DNA of 64,000 bases from Ewingella sp. CoE-038-23 (GCF_040419245.1 NZ_JAZHOH010000001.1:806001-870000), one strand, 5' to 3'. Positions 44,806 to 57,246 are shown, counted from the stretch's first letter. A program made the numbers and translations. The notes: generated by a model not told the origin, from the letters alone.

Positions 44806-45705
44806 TTAGCGAGGAATGTTTTTGAAGTCAGCCGGTGAATTCACTAACACGCCGTCAGCCCCCAACGCTTTGGCCTGTTGATAGTCAGCCTGATTATTAA
44901 TGCCGATCAGAATAATGTGCGCCTCTCCCTGTGAACGGAAGCAGTCCATCGCCTCTTTATCCCACGCCAGCGTTGCTTTAGAGCGCGCCTCACCCAAGGT
45001 GTATTTTTCCACCACTTCCACTTCACGTTTCATTTCCAAAGCATACCAGCGGCTTTTGTCATCAGCTTTAATCTGGCACAAGTGCGCCATGGTGATATTA
45101 GCCAGCGCGGTGCGAGTGGTATCGCGGCTCTCAAAGCGTGGAATAGAGGCCGGAAGGGCTTCGAGATATTGGTTGTCGGTGGAGTAAATCCGCACTCTGC
45201 GCTGGCTATGCGTGTTGTCGAGCACCTTATTTAAGGCTTTCGCCATCTCAGCAGGGCTGGCGTCCGGCGTCTTGATATCAATATAGAAAGTGGTTTTTGG
45301 GAAGGCGTTGAGCACGGTTTCCAGACGAGGAATGCCGATGTTTTTACCACGATAAGGATGGTTATCGCCGCTGCCAAAGGCCCAGCCAGCGTCCATTTTT
45401 GACAATTCCAGTGCCGTGTACTGCGACACCGGCCCGTTCTGATTGGTCAGGGATTTTAAATCGGACGGGCGATACAGCACCGCGACGTTATCTTTGGAGA
45501 GCTGCACAGTGATCCAAATGGCATCCGCGCCATTTTTTAGCGCCAGTTCGATGGCGGGAACCGTGTTTTCTGGAGCATCAGCCGTGCCGCCGCGATGGGC
45601 AATGATCTGCGGCGCGCCGCTAATCGTTGCTGTAAAGCCAGTCAGCGGGAACAGGGCGCTGCACAACAGAGTGGTGCATAACAATTTTCGATTAAAGCTG
45701 ATCAT
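44806..45705 (-). CDS. Secreted glycerophosphodiester phosphodiesterase-like protein, degenerate active site
   Basis: The 299 residues have a signal peptide ending about FTA at residue 26 and a GDPD TIM-barrel pattern: IIAHRGGTADAPENT at 34-48 keeps the first His-Arg and the ENT motif. Further key residues of the family are missing. The ExD metal pair is replaced in ADAIWITVQLSKD (60-72), the second His motif (HDxxLDR) is replaced by YRPSDLKSL, and the usual ExK pair is DIK. A conventional Ca/Mg-dependent phosphodiesterase is therefore unlikely. It may be a non-catalytic or altered periplasmic member of this family. It is monocistronic. Confidence 0.82.
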   Translation of the reverse strand: MISFNRKLLCTTLLCSALFPLTGFTATISGAPQIIAHRGGTADAPENTVPAIELALKNGADAIWITVQLSKDNVAVLYRPSDLKSLTNQNGPVSQYTALELSKMDAGWAFGSGDNHPYRGKNIGIPRLETVLNAFPKTTFYIDIKTPDASPAEMAKALNKVLDNTHSQRRVRIYSTDNQYLEALPASIPRFESRDTTRTALANITMAHLCQIKADDKSRWYALEMKREVEVVEKYTLGEARSKATLAWDKEAMDCFRSQGEAHIILIGINNQADYQQAKALGADGVLVNSPADFKNIPR

Positions 45706-45903
45706 AACTAATTCCTTTTAGAGACAATGGAGCAATTAATATACAGCGTGATTGTGAAAATAATATTAAATCCATGCCTAAAAACGATTATTTCTCTTTA
45801 TCCAATCTGAAATTGAGATAACTATTATTGGGATAAATAAGCGGTATTTTTAATATTTGTCTACCCTATGGTTTAATCGAGCGGACTTGAATTTCCATCT
45901 TGA

Positions 45904-45923
45904 TACTGTATGCTTGTACAGTC
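45904..45923 (+). promoter_or_regulatory. LexA box (SOS operator) of dinB
   Basis: TACTGTATGCTTGTACAGTC fits the SOS consensus with CTG-N10-CAG and TA-rich flanks. It lies 14 bases before the dinB start, so dinB is SOS-controlled as in E. coli. Confidence 0.92.
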
Positions 45924-45936
45924 ATTGGGAGGGGCT

Positions 45937-46995
45937 ATGCGTAAAATTATTCACGTCGATATGGATTGCTTCTTCGCGGCAGTTGAAATGCGCGACGATC
46001 CTTCATTGCGTGATATCCCCATTGCCATCGGCGGCAGCCGCGATCGCCGCGGTGTGATCAGCACGGCAAACTATCCGGCGCGCAAGTTTGGCGTCCATAG
46101 CGCGATGCCCACCGGCATGGCCCTCAAGCTCTGCCCGCACCTCAAAGTGATCCCCGGCCGGATGGAAGCCTATAAAGAAGCCTCCAACCATATTCGTGAA
46201 ATCTTCTCCCGCTACACTTCGCTGATTGAACCCCTCTCGCTCGACGAGGCTTACCTCGATGTCTCTGAATCGACCCAGTGCAATGGCTCTGCAACGCTTA
46301 TCGCCGCTGAGATCCGTCAGGCTATTTCTGATGAAATCAACCTCACGGCGTCGGCCGGGATCGCGCCCATCAAGTTCCTCGCTAAGATCGCCTCCGACTT
46401 AAATAAGCCCAACGGCCAGTTCGTGATAACGCCAGATAAAGTTGCCGACTTCTTGCAAGACCTGCCGCTGAGCAAAATCCCCGGCGTGGGCAAAGTGACG
46501 GCAAAACGTTTGCAGGAGCACGGCCTGATCACCTGTGGCGACGTGCAGCGTTATGATTTGGCGAAGCTGCTAAAAGGCTTCGGCAAGTTTGGTCGCGTGC
46601 TGTGGGAACGCTGTCAGGGCATCGACGAGCGCGAAGTCTCGTCAGAACGCCTGCGTAAATCTGTGGGGGTCGAACGCACGCTGGCCGAAGATATTCACAG
46701 TTGGGAAGAGTGCGTGGCACTGATCGACAGACTCTATCCCGAGCTAGAAACCCGGCTCAGCCGCGTTAGCCCTGATCTGCGAATTGCCCGGCAGGGTATA
46801 AAGCTGAAGTTTCACGATTTCCAGCAAACCACCCAAGAGCACGTGTGGCCGGTGTTGAATAAAAATGATTTGTTGAAGGTGGCGTATGAAGCTTGGGAAC
46901 AGCGGCGGGGCGGTCGAGGTGTACGGCTAGTGGGGTTACATGTGACTTTGCAAGATCCGCAGATCGAGAGGCAGTTGCTGCTGCCTTGGGAGTAA
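45937..46995 (+). CDS. dinB: DNA polymerase IV
   Basis: This Y-family translesion polymerase has 352 residues (351 in E. coli). Metal-binding D8, and D103-E104 in LSLDEAYLD, are present, as is the steric-gate F13 in DCFFAAVE. The thumb helix-hairpin-helix [11 protein letters not shown] lies at about 182-192. The terminal RQLLLPWE resembles the beta-clamp binding tail. The ATG at 45937 follows GGGAGG; a frame start at 45910 would lie inside the LexA box. Confidence 0.97.
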   Translation: MRKIIHVDMDCFFAAVEMRDDPSLRDIPIAIGGSRDRRGVISTANYPARKFGVHSAMPTGMALKLCPHLKVIPGRMEAYKEASNHIREIFSRYTSLIEPLSLDEAYLDVSESTQCNGSATLIAAEIRQAISDEINLTASAGIAPIKFLAKIASDLNKPNGQFVITPDKVADFLQDLPLSKIPGVGKVTAKRLQEHGLITCGDVQRYDLAKLLKGFGKFGRVLWERCQGIDEREVSSERLRKSVGVERTLAEDIHSWEECVALIDRLYPELETRLSRVSPDLRIARQGIKLKFHDFQQTTQEHVWPVLNKNDLLKVAYEAWEQRRGGRGVRLVGLHVTLQDPQIERQLLLPWE

Positions 46996-47032
46996 GGCTG
47001 AAAACGATTTATCTTCTTTGGTTTTGTTTTGA

Positions 47033-47058
47033 TTCCTCCCCCTTTTCAGAGGGAGGAA
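47033..47058. terminator. Hairpin between dinB and pepD
   Basis: TTCCTCCC (47033-47040) pairs with GGGAGGAA (47051-47058), in the 72-bp space of the convergent genes. T-runs are poor, so termination strength is uncertain. Confidence 0.45.
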
Positions 47059-47067
47059 AAGAAACTA

Positions 47068-48528
47068 TTACTTACGCTCTGGGATCGCTTTCAGCAGGGC
47101 GGTCAGCAGCTTCCAGTACAGGTCAACGCTTTCGATCTCAACTTGCTCATCCGGCGAGTGTGGGCCAGTGATGGTTGGGCCGATAGACACCATGTCCATG
47201 TCTGGATATGGCTTTTTGAACAGACCACATTCCAGACCGGCATGGATAACCATGATGTTTGGCGTCTTGTCGAACAGCTGCTGGTAGGTTTCGCGTACCA
47301 GCGTCATGACCGGAGAGCTTGGCTCTGGTTTCCAGCCAGGATAGCTGCCTTTCGCCAAAGTTTTAGCGCCAGCCAGCTGGCCGAGAGAAGTCAGCATGCT
47401 GACTACGTACTCTTTGCCACTGTCGATCAGGGAGCGGATCAGGCAGTTGATCGCCACTTCGCCGTCGGTCATGGTGACAACGCCGACGTTCAGAGAGGTT
47501 TCAACTACGCCTTTCACGTCGTCGCTCATGCGGATCACGCCGTTTGGCGTGGCGTTGAGCAATGACAGGAAGTGGTGCTGGTTCTCTTTGTTCAGCGCTT
47601 TTGCGTCGCTTTGCGCCGCTTCTACTACGAAAGCAATTTTCTTCTCAACCGCAGCCAGTTCGAATTGAACCGTCGCCAGAAACTCTTGGGCAGCGGCTTT
47701 CAGCGCGTCGGCTTTGTCAGCAGCAACGGCAACGATCGCAATGGCTTCGCGTGGGATAGCGTTACGCAGCGTACCGCCAGTGAAGTCAATCAGGCGCAGG
47801 CCGTGAGCTTCAGCGTTGTCAGCCAGGAAGCGAGCAAGCAGTTTGCTGGCGTTGCCCAGACCTAAGTGAATGTCAGCGCCGGAGTGGCCGCCTTTCAAGC
47901 CTTTGAAGGTCAGTTTCAGCAGGCTGTAGCCCGCAGGAACGGCTTCGCGAGTCAGGGAAAGGGTAGAGGTGAAGTCGATGCCACCGGCGCAACCCATGTA
48001 GATTTCGCCCTCGGTTTCTGAGTCAGTGTTGATCAGAATTTCAGACTGTAACCAGTTTGGCTGAAGGCCGAATGCGCCTGCCATGCCGGTTTCTTCGGTC
48101 ATGGTCAGCAGCACTTCCAGCGGGCCGTGCTCCACGGATTCGTCAGCCAATACTGCCAGCGCAGAGGCTAAACCAATGCCGTTATCAGCACCCAGCGTGG
48201 TGCCGCGTGCTTTTACCCAACCGTTATCAATGTACGGCTGGATGGGATCTTTGGTGAAATCGTGAACAGTGTCGTTGTTCTTCTGCGGCACCATGTCGAG
48301 GTGAGCCTGCAGGGCGACGGCTTTACGATTTTCCATGCCTTTAGTGGCTGGCTTACGCAATAATATGTTGCCGACTTCATCACGCTCAGCGTGAATACCT
48401 TTTTCCTGTGCCCATTCAACGATGTGTTTTGCCAGCGCTTCTTCATGATAAGAAGGGTGTGGAATCGAGCAAACTTTGGCAAAAATATCCCACAGCGGTT
48501 GTGGCGAAAGTTGAGACAATTCAGACAC
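47068..48528 (-). CDS. pepD: Cytosol non-specific dipeptidase (Xaa-His dipeptidase) PepD
   Basis: PepD hydrolyses a wide range of dipeptides, including carnosine. The 486-residue M20 metallopeptidase has the metal motifs LQAHLDMVPQ at about 72-81, TLGADNGIGLA and TEETGMAGA, and a dimerisation lid insert (about 205-390). Length and sequence match E. coli (485 aa). It is divergent from gpt, as in E. coli. Confidence 0.97.
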   Translation of the reverse strand: MSELSQLSPQPLWDIFAKVCSIPHPSYHEEALAKHIVEWAQEKGIHAERDEVGNILLRKPATKGMENRKAVALQAHLDMVPQKNNDTVHDFTKDPIQPYIDNGWVKARGTTLGADNGIGLASALAVLADESVEHGPLEVLLTMTEETGMAGAFGLQPNWLQSEILINTDSETEGEIYMGCAGGIDFTSTLSLTREAVPAGYSLLKLTFKGLKGGHSGADIHLGLGNASKLLARFLADNAEAHGLRLIDFTGGTLRNAIPREAIAIVAVAADKADALKAAAQEFLATVQFELAAVEKKIAFVVEAAQSDAKALNKENQHHFLSLLNATPNGVIRMSDDVKGVVETSLNVGVVTMTDGEVAINCLIRSLIDSGKEYVVSMLTSLGQLAGAKTLAKGSYPGWKPEPSSPVMTLVRETYQQLFDKTPNIMVIHAGLECGLFKKPYPDMDMVSIGPTITGPHSPDEQVEIESVDLYWKLLTALLKAIPERK

Positions 48529-48835
48529 TATGAGTCTCCTGTAACAGTCAGCTCAGTCAGAAGGCATTGGCCGGTGAACTGATTGAGATGCTGTAGGTTT
48601 AAGGTTAATTATTCATCCGATCCAGTTGCCATCCTGTGTGGCGGCTGGTCAAACAGAATATCACTTAATCCTAAGCTGTGCGCGTAAGGCAGTGGAAAAT
48701 CCTTGGGGTTTGCGGGGTTCCGGCCTCATAACCGCTGGTTTTTGTGAGCTGGACTCACTATAATCTCGCGCAACCTTTTTTCTTCCCCCCGAATACATTT
48801 TTAGAAGCCGTCATTTCACTGGCTGGGACACCTAT
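48529..48835. other. Divergent promoter region of pepD and gpt
   Basis: These 307 bases hold no gene. For gpt, TATAAT at 48759-48764 is preceded at 17 bases by TGGTTT (48736-48741), a plausible sigma70 promoter with a leader of about 65 bases. For pepD no clear element was picked. Confidence 0.55.
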
Positions 48836-49294
48836 ATGAGCGAAAAATACGTTGTAACTTGGGACATGCTGCAAATCCACGCCCGCACCATGGCAAAACG
48901 CCTGCTGCCGGCAGAACAATGGAAAGGCATCATCGCGGTGAGCCGTGGCGGTTTAGTTCCTGCCGCCCTGTTGGCCCGTGAACTGTGCATTCGTCACGTT
49001 GATACCGTGTGCATCTCAAGCTACGACCACGACAATCAGCGCGAAATGAAAGTGCTGAAACGCGCCGAAGGTGACGGTGAAGGCTTCATCGTAGTTGACG
49101 ACTTAGTAGATACCGGCGGCACCGCCAAAGCTATTCGCGATATGTATCCGAAAGCGCACTTCATCACCATGTTCGCCAAGCCGGCCGGTGCGCCGCTGGT
49201 TGATGACTACGTGATTGATATTCCGCAGGACACGTGGATTGAGCAGCCGTGGGATATGGGGATTGCTTTTGTCCCTCCTTTAGTCGGCAAATAA
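48836..49294 (+). CDS. gpt: Xanthine-guanine phosphoribosyltransferase
   Basis: Gpt salvages guanine, xanthine and hypoxanthine to their nucleotides. The 152 residues are the E. coli length. The PRPP-binding motif [12 protein letters not shown] lies at about 84-95, the flexible loop before it, and the purine contact WIEQPWD near the C-terminus. It links the purine-nitrogen cluster in this window only by theme; the gene is ordinary backbone. Confidence 0.97.
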   Translation: MSEKYVVTWDMLQIHARTMAKRLLPAEQWKGIIAVSRGGLVPAALLARELCIRHVDTVCISSYDHDNQREMKVLKRAEGDGEGFIVVDDLVDTGGTAKAIRDMYPKAHFITMFAKPAGAPLVDDYVIDIPQDTWIEQPWDMGIAFVPPLVGK

Positions 49295-49297
49295 AAT

Positions 49298-49415
49298 CCT
49301 CGTCATCCTTCGAGCTGTCTCTGCGTTGGCTGCCTCACCCCAGTCACTTACTGGAGTAGGCTCCTGAGGATTCGGTTCGTTGCCGTCTGGACACAACTCG
49401 AATGATTTAGAGGAT
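49298..49415. repeat. ERIC (intergenic repeat unit) element
   Basis: Read on the minus strand, the region contains the ERIC landmarks: GAATCCTCAGGAGCCTACTC, AGTAAGTGACTGGGGTGAGG and CAGCCAACGCAGAGACAGCT, with imperfect terminal inverted repeats (CTTCGAGCTGT at about 49308 against ACAACTCGAATG at about 49393). Size (about 118 bp) and position between gpt and frsA fit. ERIC elements are transcribed parts of intergenic regions in Enterobacterales. Confidence 0.85.
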
Positions 49416-49445
49416 TTTGAGCTGGATTGAGAGTATACAATCCCA

Positions 49446-49480
49446 AAAAACGCCTGACCTTTTGGTTGGGCGTTTTTGTT
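49446..49480 (+). terminator. Terminator after gpt and the ERIC element
   Basis: AAACGCCTGACC pairs with GGTTGGGCGTTT (one G-T pair and one mismatch) around a T-rich loop, followed by TTTTTGTTTTT. Confidence 0.8.
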
Positions 49481-49587
49481 TTTGGATGGCGTTCATTTCA
49501 TCGCGCTTGACCTGCGTCCTGAGTTATCGCAACGTGTCCCTGTTATAATTCTCGTCCACGCAGCTGGTTAACGGAGGATTTTGCATC

Positions 49588-50835
49588 ATGGCACCAGCCA
49601 ACCTTACGGAAAAACTGTTCAAACCCACCTTCAAATATCCTGAAACCTCGACGCTGGTTCGTCGCGTGCACCACGCCGGAGTGAATACCCTGCACTCGGC
49701 GCTGGAAGGGGACTCGGCGCCTTGCTGGTATCGCACGATTAACCGTTTGATGTGGTTGTGGCGCGGTGTGGATCCGCTGGAAGTGGAAGAGGTGCTGTCG
49801 CGCATTGCCGTTTCTACCGCCAAGCGCAGCGACGAACGTTTACTGGATACCGTGATTGGTTATCGTGGCGGTAACTGGATTTATGAGTGGTCGCAGCAGG
49901 GTATGGCGTGGCAACAAAAAGCGCTAGAGGCGCAAGATTTGGCCCTTGCCAGCGAGTATTGGCTCAAAGCCGCCAACCTTTATAGCATTGCGGGCTATCC
50001 TCATCTGAAAGGCGACACGCTGGCCGAACAGGCCGAAGTGCTAGCCAACAAGGCTTTCGAGCAGTCTGCTTTAAACTCACCGTATCAATTGAAAGAGATC
50101 GACTTCGCCATTGAAGGCGGCAGTGCGATCACCGGTTTCCTGCATCTGCCCAATGAAGGCAAAGCGCCATTCCCAACGGTGTTGGTGTGTGGCGGTTTAG
50201 ACACCTTACAGAGTGACCATCAGCGGCTGTTTCGCGACTACCTTGCGCCGCGTGGCATTGCCATGTTGACCATCGACATGCCGTCGATTGGCTTCTCCGC
50301 CAAGTGGAAACTGACGCAGGACACCAGCTTCCTGCATCAACAAGTATTGAAGAAACTGACCGACGTGGTGTGGATAGACTCGACCAAAGTCAGCCTGCTC
50401 GGCTTCCGCTTTGGCGCCAACGTCGCCGTGCGTCTGGCCTATTTAGAGCCGCGACGAGTTCGCGCTGTGGCCACCCTCGGCGCGTTAGTTCATACGCTAT
50501 TATTTGACGCCAAATGTCAGGACAAAGTGCCCGACATGTATATGGACGTGCTGGCCAGCCGGCTGGGGATGTCCAATGCCAGCGACAGCGCGCTGAAGAC
50601 TGAACTTAATAGGTATTCTCTGAAAACGCAGGGCCTGCTGGGGCGCAGAACGCCGACGCCAATTATCGCCGGTTATTGGGATCAAGACCCTTTCAGCCCG
50701 AAAGATGAATCGCGTTTAATCGTTGATTCTTCGGGGGATGGCAAACTGTTGAGCATTAAAAGAGAGCCGCTTTATCAGAATTTCGACAAGGCGCTCCATG
50801 ATATTTGTGATTGGTTATCGGCTCACATGCGTTAA
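49588..50835 (+). CDS. frsA: Esterase FrsA (fermentation-respiration switch protein)
   Basis: The 415 residues match E. coli FrsA (414 aa). An N-terminal helical cap (about 1-180) precedes an alpha/beta-hydrolase domain with [11 protein letters not shown] at about 195-205 and the nucleophile-elbow position LLGFRFGAN at about 271-279. The elbow lacks the usual GxSxG serine, as noted for this family. FrsA was described as a partner of glucose-specific enzyme IIA and as an esterase. The position gpt-frsA-crl is conserved. Confidence 0.95.
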   Translation: MAPANLTEKLFKPTFKYPETSTLVRRVHHAGVNTLHSALEGDSAPCWYRTINRLMWLWRGVDPLEVEEVLSRIAVSTAKRSDERLLDTVIGYRGGNWIYEWSQQGMAWQQKALEAQDLALASEYWLKAANLYSIAGYPHLKGDTLAEQAEVLANKAFEQSALNSPYQLKEIDFAIEGGSAITGFLHLPNEGKAPFPTVLVCGGLDTLQSDHQRLFRDYLAPRGIAMLTIDMPSIGFSAKWKLTQDTSFLHQQVLKKLTDVVWIDSTKVSLLGFRFGANVAVRLAYLEPRRVRAVATLGALVHTLLFDAKCQDKVPDMYMDVLASRLGMSNASDSALKTELNRYSLKTQGLLGRRTPTPIIAGYWDQDPFSPKDESRLIVDSSGDGKLLSIKREPLYQNFDKALHDICDWLSAHMR

Positions 50836-50898
50836 ACGAAAAGGTTGCTAATTCTTAAGGGTTTGCTACAAATAAAGCCCCAAAAAGGAGAATGTGTA

Positions 50899-51300
50899 AT
50901 GACGTTACCAAGTGGTCACCCTAAAAGTAGGCTAATGAAACGTTTCGGCACGCTGGGGCCCTATATCAGGGAAGCCAAGTGCGAGAACGATCGCTTTTTC
51001 TTCGACTGTTTGGCGGTATGCGTTAACGTAAAACCCGCGCCGGAGAAGCGTGAATTCTGGGGCTGGTGGATTGAGCTTCAGGCTGAAGAAGAGCGTTTTA
51101 CTTATGTTTATCACTTCGGGTTGTTCGACAAAGAGGGCGACTGGAAGGAGCAAAACATTAAAGATGCTGAAGTGCGTGACAAGCTGGAGACTACGCTGCG
51201 TGGCTTCCACAAAAACCTCAACGCCATGATTGTCGAGATGTCGTTGAAGCTCGAACCTGCAGAAGATTTTGGCGACGAACCTTTGAAACTGTCGGCCTAA
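50899..51300 (+). CDS. crl: Sigma-S activating factor Crl
   Basis: Crl binds sigma S and favours its holoenzyme. The 133 residues equal E. coli Crl, with the conserved [12 protein letters not shown] start, the [17 protein letters not shown] core and the EFWGWW motif. The ATG at 50899 follows AAAAGGAG; the frame is open 18 codons further up without function. In E. coli phoE lies between crl and proB; it is absent here. Confidence 0.96.
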   Translation: MTLPSGHPKSRLMKRFGTLGPYIREAKCENDRFFFDCLAVCVNVKPAPEKREFWGWWIELQAEEERFTYVYHFGLFDKEGDWKEQNIKDAEVRDKLETTLRGFHKNLNAMIVEMSLKLEPAEDFGDEPLKLSA

Positions 51301-51336
51301 AGTCCGCGATTTTCCCCTGTCTGAACCCTGCAATTT

Positions 51337-51372
51337 AGCGTTATGCCCTGCGGCATAACGCTGTTCTCCTTT
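51337..51372 (+). terminator. Terminator after crl
   Basis: An 11-bp perfect stem (AGCGTTATGCC at 51337-51347 with 51352-51362) is followed by GTTCTCCTTTT. Confidence 0.7.
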
Positions 51373-51442
51373 TCCAAAGACAACAGTACACTTCATCATT
51401 TAAACTCTATTCAATTCTTCAAACGCAAACGGCAGAAAGATT

Positions 51443-52546
51443 ATGAGTGGCAGCCAAACATTGGTTGTAAAACTGGGCACTAGCGTGCTCACCGGCGGCT
51501 CCCGTCGCCTTAATCGTGCTCACATTGTTGAGCTGGTTCGCCAGTGCGCGCAGCAACACGCGGCAGGGCACAGAATTGTTATCGTGACGTCGGGCGCTAT
51601 CGCCGCCGGGCGCGAACATCTGGGCTACCCCGAACTCCCCGCCACCATCGCCTCCAAGCAGTTATTGGCGGCGGTGGGGCAGAGCCGTTTGATTCAACTG
51701 TGGGAACAGCTGTTTTCCATTTATGGCATTAATGTCGGCCAGATGCTGCTGACTCGCGCCGACATGGAAGACCGCGAGCGCTTCCTCAACGCGCGTGACA
51801 CCATGAACGCGCTGCTCGATAACCATATCGTGCCGGTCATTAATGAAAACGACGCCGTTGCCACCGCCGAGATTAAAGTCGGTGACAATGACAACCTGTC
51901 GGCGCTGGCGGCGATTTTAGCCGGTGCGGACAAACTGCTGTTGCTGACTGACCAGCGCGGCCTGTTCACCGCCGACCCGCGCAACAACCCGCAGGCTGAG
52001 TTGATTCGCGAAGTGACCGCCATCGATGACGCCCTGCGCGGCATCGCGGGCGACAGCGTATCAGGCCTCGGCACCGGCGGCATGGCCACCAAACTGCAAG
52101 CCGCCGACGTGGCGTGCCGCGCCGGCGTCGACACCATTATTGCCGCCGGTAACCTGCCGGGCGTGATTGCCGACGTCATCAATGGCGTGTCAGTGGGGAC
52201 TCGCTTCCACGCCATGCAAACCCCGCTGGAGAACCGCAAACGCTGGATCTTCGGCGCGCCGCCTGCGGGTGAAATTACTATTGATGATGGCGCGGTTGCC
52301 GCCATGCTGGAGCGCGGCAGCTCGCTCCTGCCGAAGGGCATCCGTGAAGTGAAAGGCGATTTCTCGCGAGGGGAGGTGATCCGCATTCGCAATCTGACTG
52401 GTCGCGATTTGGCCCACGGGGTCACACGCTATAACAGCGACGCGATGCGCATGATTGCCGGTCACCACTCCCAGCAGATTAGCGAAATCCTCGGTTACGA
52501 GTATGGCCCGGTCGCCGTGCACCGTGACGATATGATTGTCAGTTAA
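51443..52546 (+). CDS. proB: Glutamate 5-kinase
   Basis: ProB phosphorylates glutamate, the first and feedback-inhibited step of proline synthesis. The 367 residues (E. coli 367) have an amino acid kinase domain (1-260) with [12 protein letters not shown] at 6-17 and the [12 protein letters not shown] segment, and a C-terminal PUA domain (about 275-355). It forms an operon with proA, 23 bases downstream. Confidence 0.98.
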   Translation: MSGSQTLVVKLGTSVLTGGSRRLNRAHIVELVRQCAQQHAAGHRIVIVTSGAIAAGREHLGYPELPATIASKQLLAAVGQSRLIQLWEQLFSIYGINVGQMLLTRADMEDRERFLNARDTMNALLDNHIVPVINENDAVATAEIKVGDNDNLSALAAILAGADKLLLLTDQRGLFTADPRNNPQAELIREVTAIDDALRGIAGDSVSGLGTGGMATKLQAADVACRAGVDTIIAAGNLPGVIADVINGVSVGTRFHAMQTPLENRKRWIFGAPPAGEITIDDGAVAAMLERGSSLLPKGIREVKGDFSRGEVIRIRNLTGRDLAHGVTRYNSDAMRMIAGHHSQQISEILGYEYGPVAVHRDDMIVS

Positions 52547-52569
52547 GACTGATTTTTAAGGATATACCC

Positions 52570-53823
52570 ATGTTAAACGCAATGGGCCAGGCCGCCAAAC
52601 AGGCCTCTTATACGCTTTCTACACTGAGCACCGCGCAGAAGAACCACGCGCTGCAAGTCATTGCCGATATGCTGGAGGCCAATAGCCAGAGCATTATTCA
52701 GGCCAACGAATTAGACATGTCCGCCGCCCGTGCCAGCGGCATGAGCGAAGCCTTGCTCGACCGCCTGCTGCTGACCCCTGCGCGCCTGGCCGCCATCGCC
52801 AGCGATGTGCGCGACGTGTGCCGCCTGAGCGACCCGGTCGGCCAGATTATTGACGGCTCGACCCAAGACAGCGGCCTAAAGCTGGAGCGCCGCCGCGTGC
52901 CTTTGGGCGTGGTCGGAGTGATTTACGAAGCGCGTCCCAACGTCACCATTGACGTCGCCAGCCTGTGCCTGAAAACCGGCAACGCGGCGATTCTGCGCGG
53001 TGGCAAAGAGACGCATCACACCAATCAGGCGACGGTAAAAGTGATTCAGCAGGCGCTGGAGCAGTGTGGTCTGCCTCGCGCGGCGGTGCAGGCGATTGAA
53101 AGCCCGGATCGCCAGCTGGTCGCCGAGATGCTGCGTCTGGACAAATATATCGACATGCTGATCCCGCGCGGCGGCGCGGCGCTGCACAAGCTGTGCCGCG
53201 AGCAGTCGACCATTCCGGTGATCACCGGCGGTATCGGCGTGTGTCACACCTTTGTTGATGAGAGTGTGGATTTCGCCAAAGCGCTGACCCTGATTGAAAG
53301 CGCCAAAGTTCAGCGCCCAAGTGCCTGTAACAGCCTCGAGACCCTGCTGGTTCATCAGGCTATCGCCGCCCGTTTCCTGCCAGAGCTGAGTGCCAAAATG
53401 CATGCCGCTGGCGTCACGCTGCACGCCAGCGAATCGGCGCTGCCTTATCTGCAAAATGGCGCGGCGAAGGTAGTGGCAGTGACGGAAGAAGATTATCAGG
53501 ATGAGTGGCTATCGCTGGATTTGAACGTCACGCTGGTGGCGGATATCGACGAGGCTATCGCCCATATCCGTAAATACGGCACCGAGCACTCCGACGCTAT
53601 TCTGACGCGCTCTATCAGTCAGGCCGACCGTTTCGTCAATGAAGTGGACTCCTCGGCGGTTTACGTCAACGCCAGCACCCGCTTCACCGACGGCGGACAG
53701 TTTGGTTTAGGCGCCGAAGTGGCGGTCAGCACGCAAAAACTTCACGCCCGTGGCCCAATGGGCTTAGAAGCGCTGACCACCTACAAGTGGATTGGCTACG
53801 GCGACGATTTAGTGCGTCCATAA
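52570..53823 (+). CDS. proA: Gamma-glutamyl phosphate reductase
   Basis: ProA reduces gamma-glutamyl phosphate to glutamate-5-semialdehyde with NADPH. The 417 residues (E. coli 417) have the aldehyde dehydrogenase fold with [14 protein letters not shown] at about 116-129 and the catalytic cysteine in [11 protein letters not shown] at about 255-265. It closes the proBA operon and is followed by a terminator and tRNA-Thr. Confidence 0.98.
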   Translation: MLNAMGQAAKQASYTLSTLSTAQKNHALQVIADMLEANSQSIIQANELDMSAARASGMSEALLDRLLLTPARLAAIASDVRDVCRLSDPVGQIIDGSTQDSGLKLERRRVPLGVVGVIYEARPNVTIDVASLCLKTGNAAILRGGKETHHTNQATVKVIQQALEQCGLPRAAVQAIESPDRQLVAEMLRLDKYIDMLIPRGGAALHKLCREQSTIPVITGGIGVCHTFVDESVDFAKALTLIESAKVQRPSACNSLETLLVHQAIAARFLPELSAKMHAAGVTLHASESALPYLQNGAAKVVAVTEEDYQDEWLSLDLNVTLVADIDEAIAHIRKYGTEHSDAILTRSISQADRFVNEVDSSAVYVNASTRFTDGGQFGLGAEVAVSTQKLHARGPMGLEALTTYKWIGYGDDLVRP

Positions 53824-53832
53824 AAGCCAAAA

Positions 53833-53860
53833 AATAGCCCCGAATCACCGGGGCTATTAA
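53833..53860 (+). terminator. Terminator of proBA
   Basis: AATAGCCCC (53833-53841) pairs with GGGGCTATT (53850-53858) around an eight-base loop, ten bases past the stop. Confidence 0.8.
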
Positions 53861-53941
53861 CAAAAACTATACAGAAATCATCATTTCCAAGCCTTCCATC
53901 ACCCGCTCTGACGAGAAAAGCAGCAGTCGATTCTTTGCCTC

Positions 53942-53970
53942 TTGACTTGCGACTCGGATTTCAATAATTT
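53942..53970 (+). promoter_or_regulatory. Promoter of tRNA-Thr
   Basis: TTGACT (53942-53947) and TAATTT (53965-53970) are 17 bases apart, 30 bases before the mature tRNA. Confidence 0.7.
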
Positions 53971-53999
53971 GTCACCCCGAAGTAACCCGCAGTAAAAAT

Positions 54000-54075
<76 letters not shown>

Positions 54076-54105
54076 TTTCAAAGCAAGCCCCCTCTAGATT
54101 TATCC

Positions 54106-55809
<1,704 letters not shown>

Positions 55810-57246
55810 ATGAACGAGATCCTGAATTTTGATGCACACAAGCTGGCGCGGCTGATTCGCCAACGCGAACTGTCTGCGGTGGAAGTCACCACGGCGTCGC
55901 TTGAGCAGATGCAGCAGCTCGAGCCCACTCTGCACGCCTTCTGCACCCCAACGCCTGAGCTGGCGATGGCGCAGGCGAAAGCGATCGATCTCAAACTGGC
56001 GAAAGGTGAAACCGTCGGGCCACTGGCCGGGGTTCCTCTTGCAGTAAAAGACCTGATTAACACCGCCGGGGTGAAAACCACCTCCGGCTCTTTCGTCTAT
56101 GAACACTTTATTCCCGACGAAGATGACATCGTGGTCGAACGCGTGCGTAACGCCGGGGCGGTTATCCTCGGCAAAACCACTGCGCCAGAATTTGGATACA
56201 GCGGCGTGGGCCACAACCCGTTGTTCGAATCGCCGCGCAACCCGTGGGATATCAGCAAAACCCCCGGTGGCTCCAGCGCGGGTTCCGGCGTGGCGTTGGC
56301 GGCACGCATGTGCCCGCTGGCGCTGGGCAGCGACGGCGGCGGCTCGGTGCGCATTCCGGCGGCCCACTGTGGCGTCTATGGCTTGAAAGCCTCAATGGGG
56401 CGAGTACCGCTCTATCCGGGGTGCCGCGACGAACGCTATCCGGGCGTCTCTAGCTGGGAATCCCTCGAGCACATTGGCCCGATGACCCGCAGCGTGGCCG
56501 ACGCCGCGTTAATGATGTCAGTAATTGCTGGCCCTGACGCCCGCGACCGACACTCGATTCCAGCAGGCGATGTCGACTGGCTGGGCGCAACCCAACGCGA
56601 CATCAAAGGCCTGCGCGTCGCCGTCAGCGCCGACTGGGGATATGCCGCCGTCGACCCTGAAGTGCGCGACGTCTTTGCTCAGGCGGTCAGCGTGTTTGAA
56701 CGCGAGCTGGGCTGCGTGGTGGAGTACGCCCATCCCGGCTTTAGCGACCCGCGCCGGGCCTTTATGGCCCTGGTGGCGATGGACACCGACTTAGTCGGCA
56801 TGCGCCGCCTGCTGCCGGAGTTCGGCGACAGGATGTCTCCGCACCTGGTGGATATGCTGACCCGCAACTGGACGGCGGAGGACTTCACCAACGCCATCAC
56901 CGAGCGCAAAGCCGTGACCAACCAGATGTGGCGCTTTATGCAGCGTTACGACCTGCTGCTGACGCCAACGCTGGCCGTCGCGCCATTTCCTCTACACATG
57001 CAGGGGCCGGAAGTGATTGAAGGCCGCATGGTCGCCAATAACGAATGGCTGAGCCTCTGCTTCCCAATGAATTTAACCGGCCAGCCAGCGGCCTCTGTTC
57101 CTGCTGGTTTTACCCCGTCTGGATTGCCCGTCGGCTTACAGCTGGTGGGGCGGCATTTGGATGATGCCACTGTTCTTGCCGCCAGTGCGGCGTTTGAGCA
57201 AGCGCAGCCGTGGAACCACCTGCAACCCGGTGTTCTGTCGCGCTGA
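55810..57246 (+). CDS. Amidase-signature hydrolase
   Basis: The 478 residues have the complete triad of amidase-signature enzymes: K80 in LAVKDLIN, cis-S155 in GGSSAGSG and S179 in GSDGGGSVR. The C-terminal MNLTGQPAASVPAGFT block is also typical. It lacks the extra C-terminal domain of allophanate hydrolase AtzF. It heads a three-gene operon with an NCS1 permease and a biuret-hydrolase-like enzyme, so it probably acts on a ureide or amide taken up by that permease. The exact substrate is not predictable. Confidence 0.88.
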   Translation: MNEILNFDAHKLARLIRQRELSAVEVTTASLEQMQQLEPTLHAFCTPTPELAMAQAKAIDLKLAKGETVGPLAGVPLAVKDLINTAGVKTTSGSFVYEHFIPDEDDIVVERVRNAGAVILGKTTAPEFGYSGVGHNPLFESPRNPWDISKTPGGSSAGSGVALAARMCPLALGSDGGGSVRIPAAHCGVYGLKASMGRVPLYPGCRDERYPGVSSWESLEHIGPMTRSVADAALMMSVIAGPDARDRHSIPAGDVDWLGATQRDIKGLRVAVSADWGYAAVDPEVRDVFAQAVSVFERELGCVVEYAHPGFSDPRRAFMALVAMDTDLVGMRRLLPEFGDRMSPHLVDMLTRNWTAEDFTNAITERKAVTNQMWRFMQRYDLLLTPTLAVAPFPLHMQGPEVIEGRMVANNEWLSLCFPMNLTGQPAASVPAGFTPSGLPVGLQLVGRHLDDATVLAASAAFEQAQPWNHLQPGVLSR

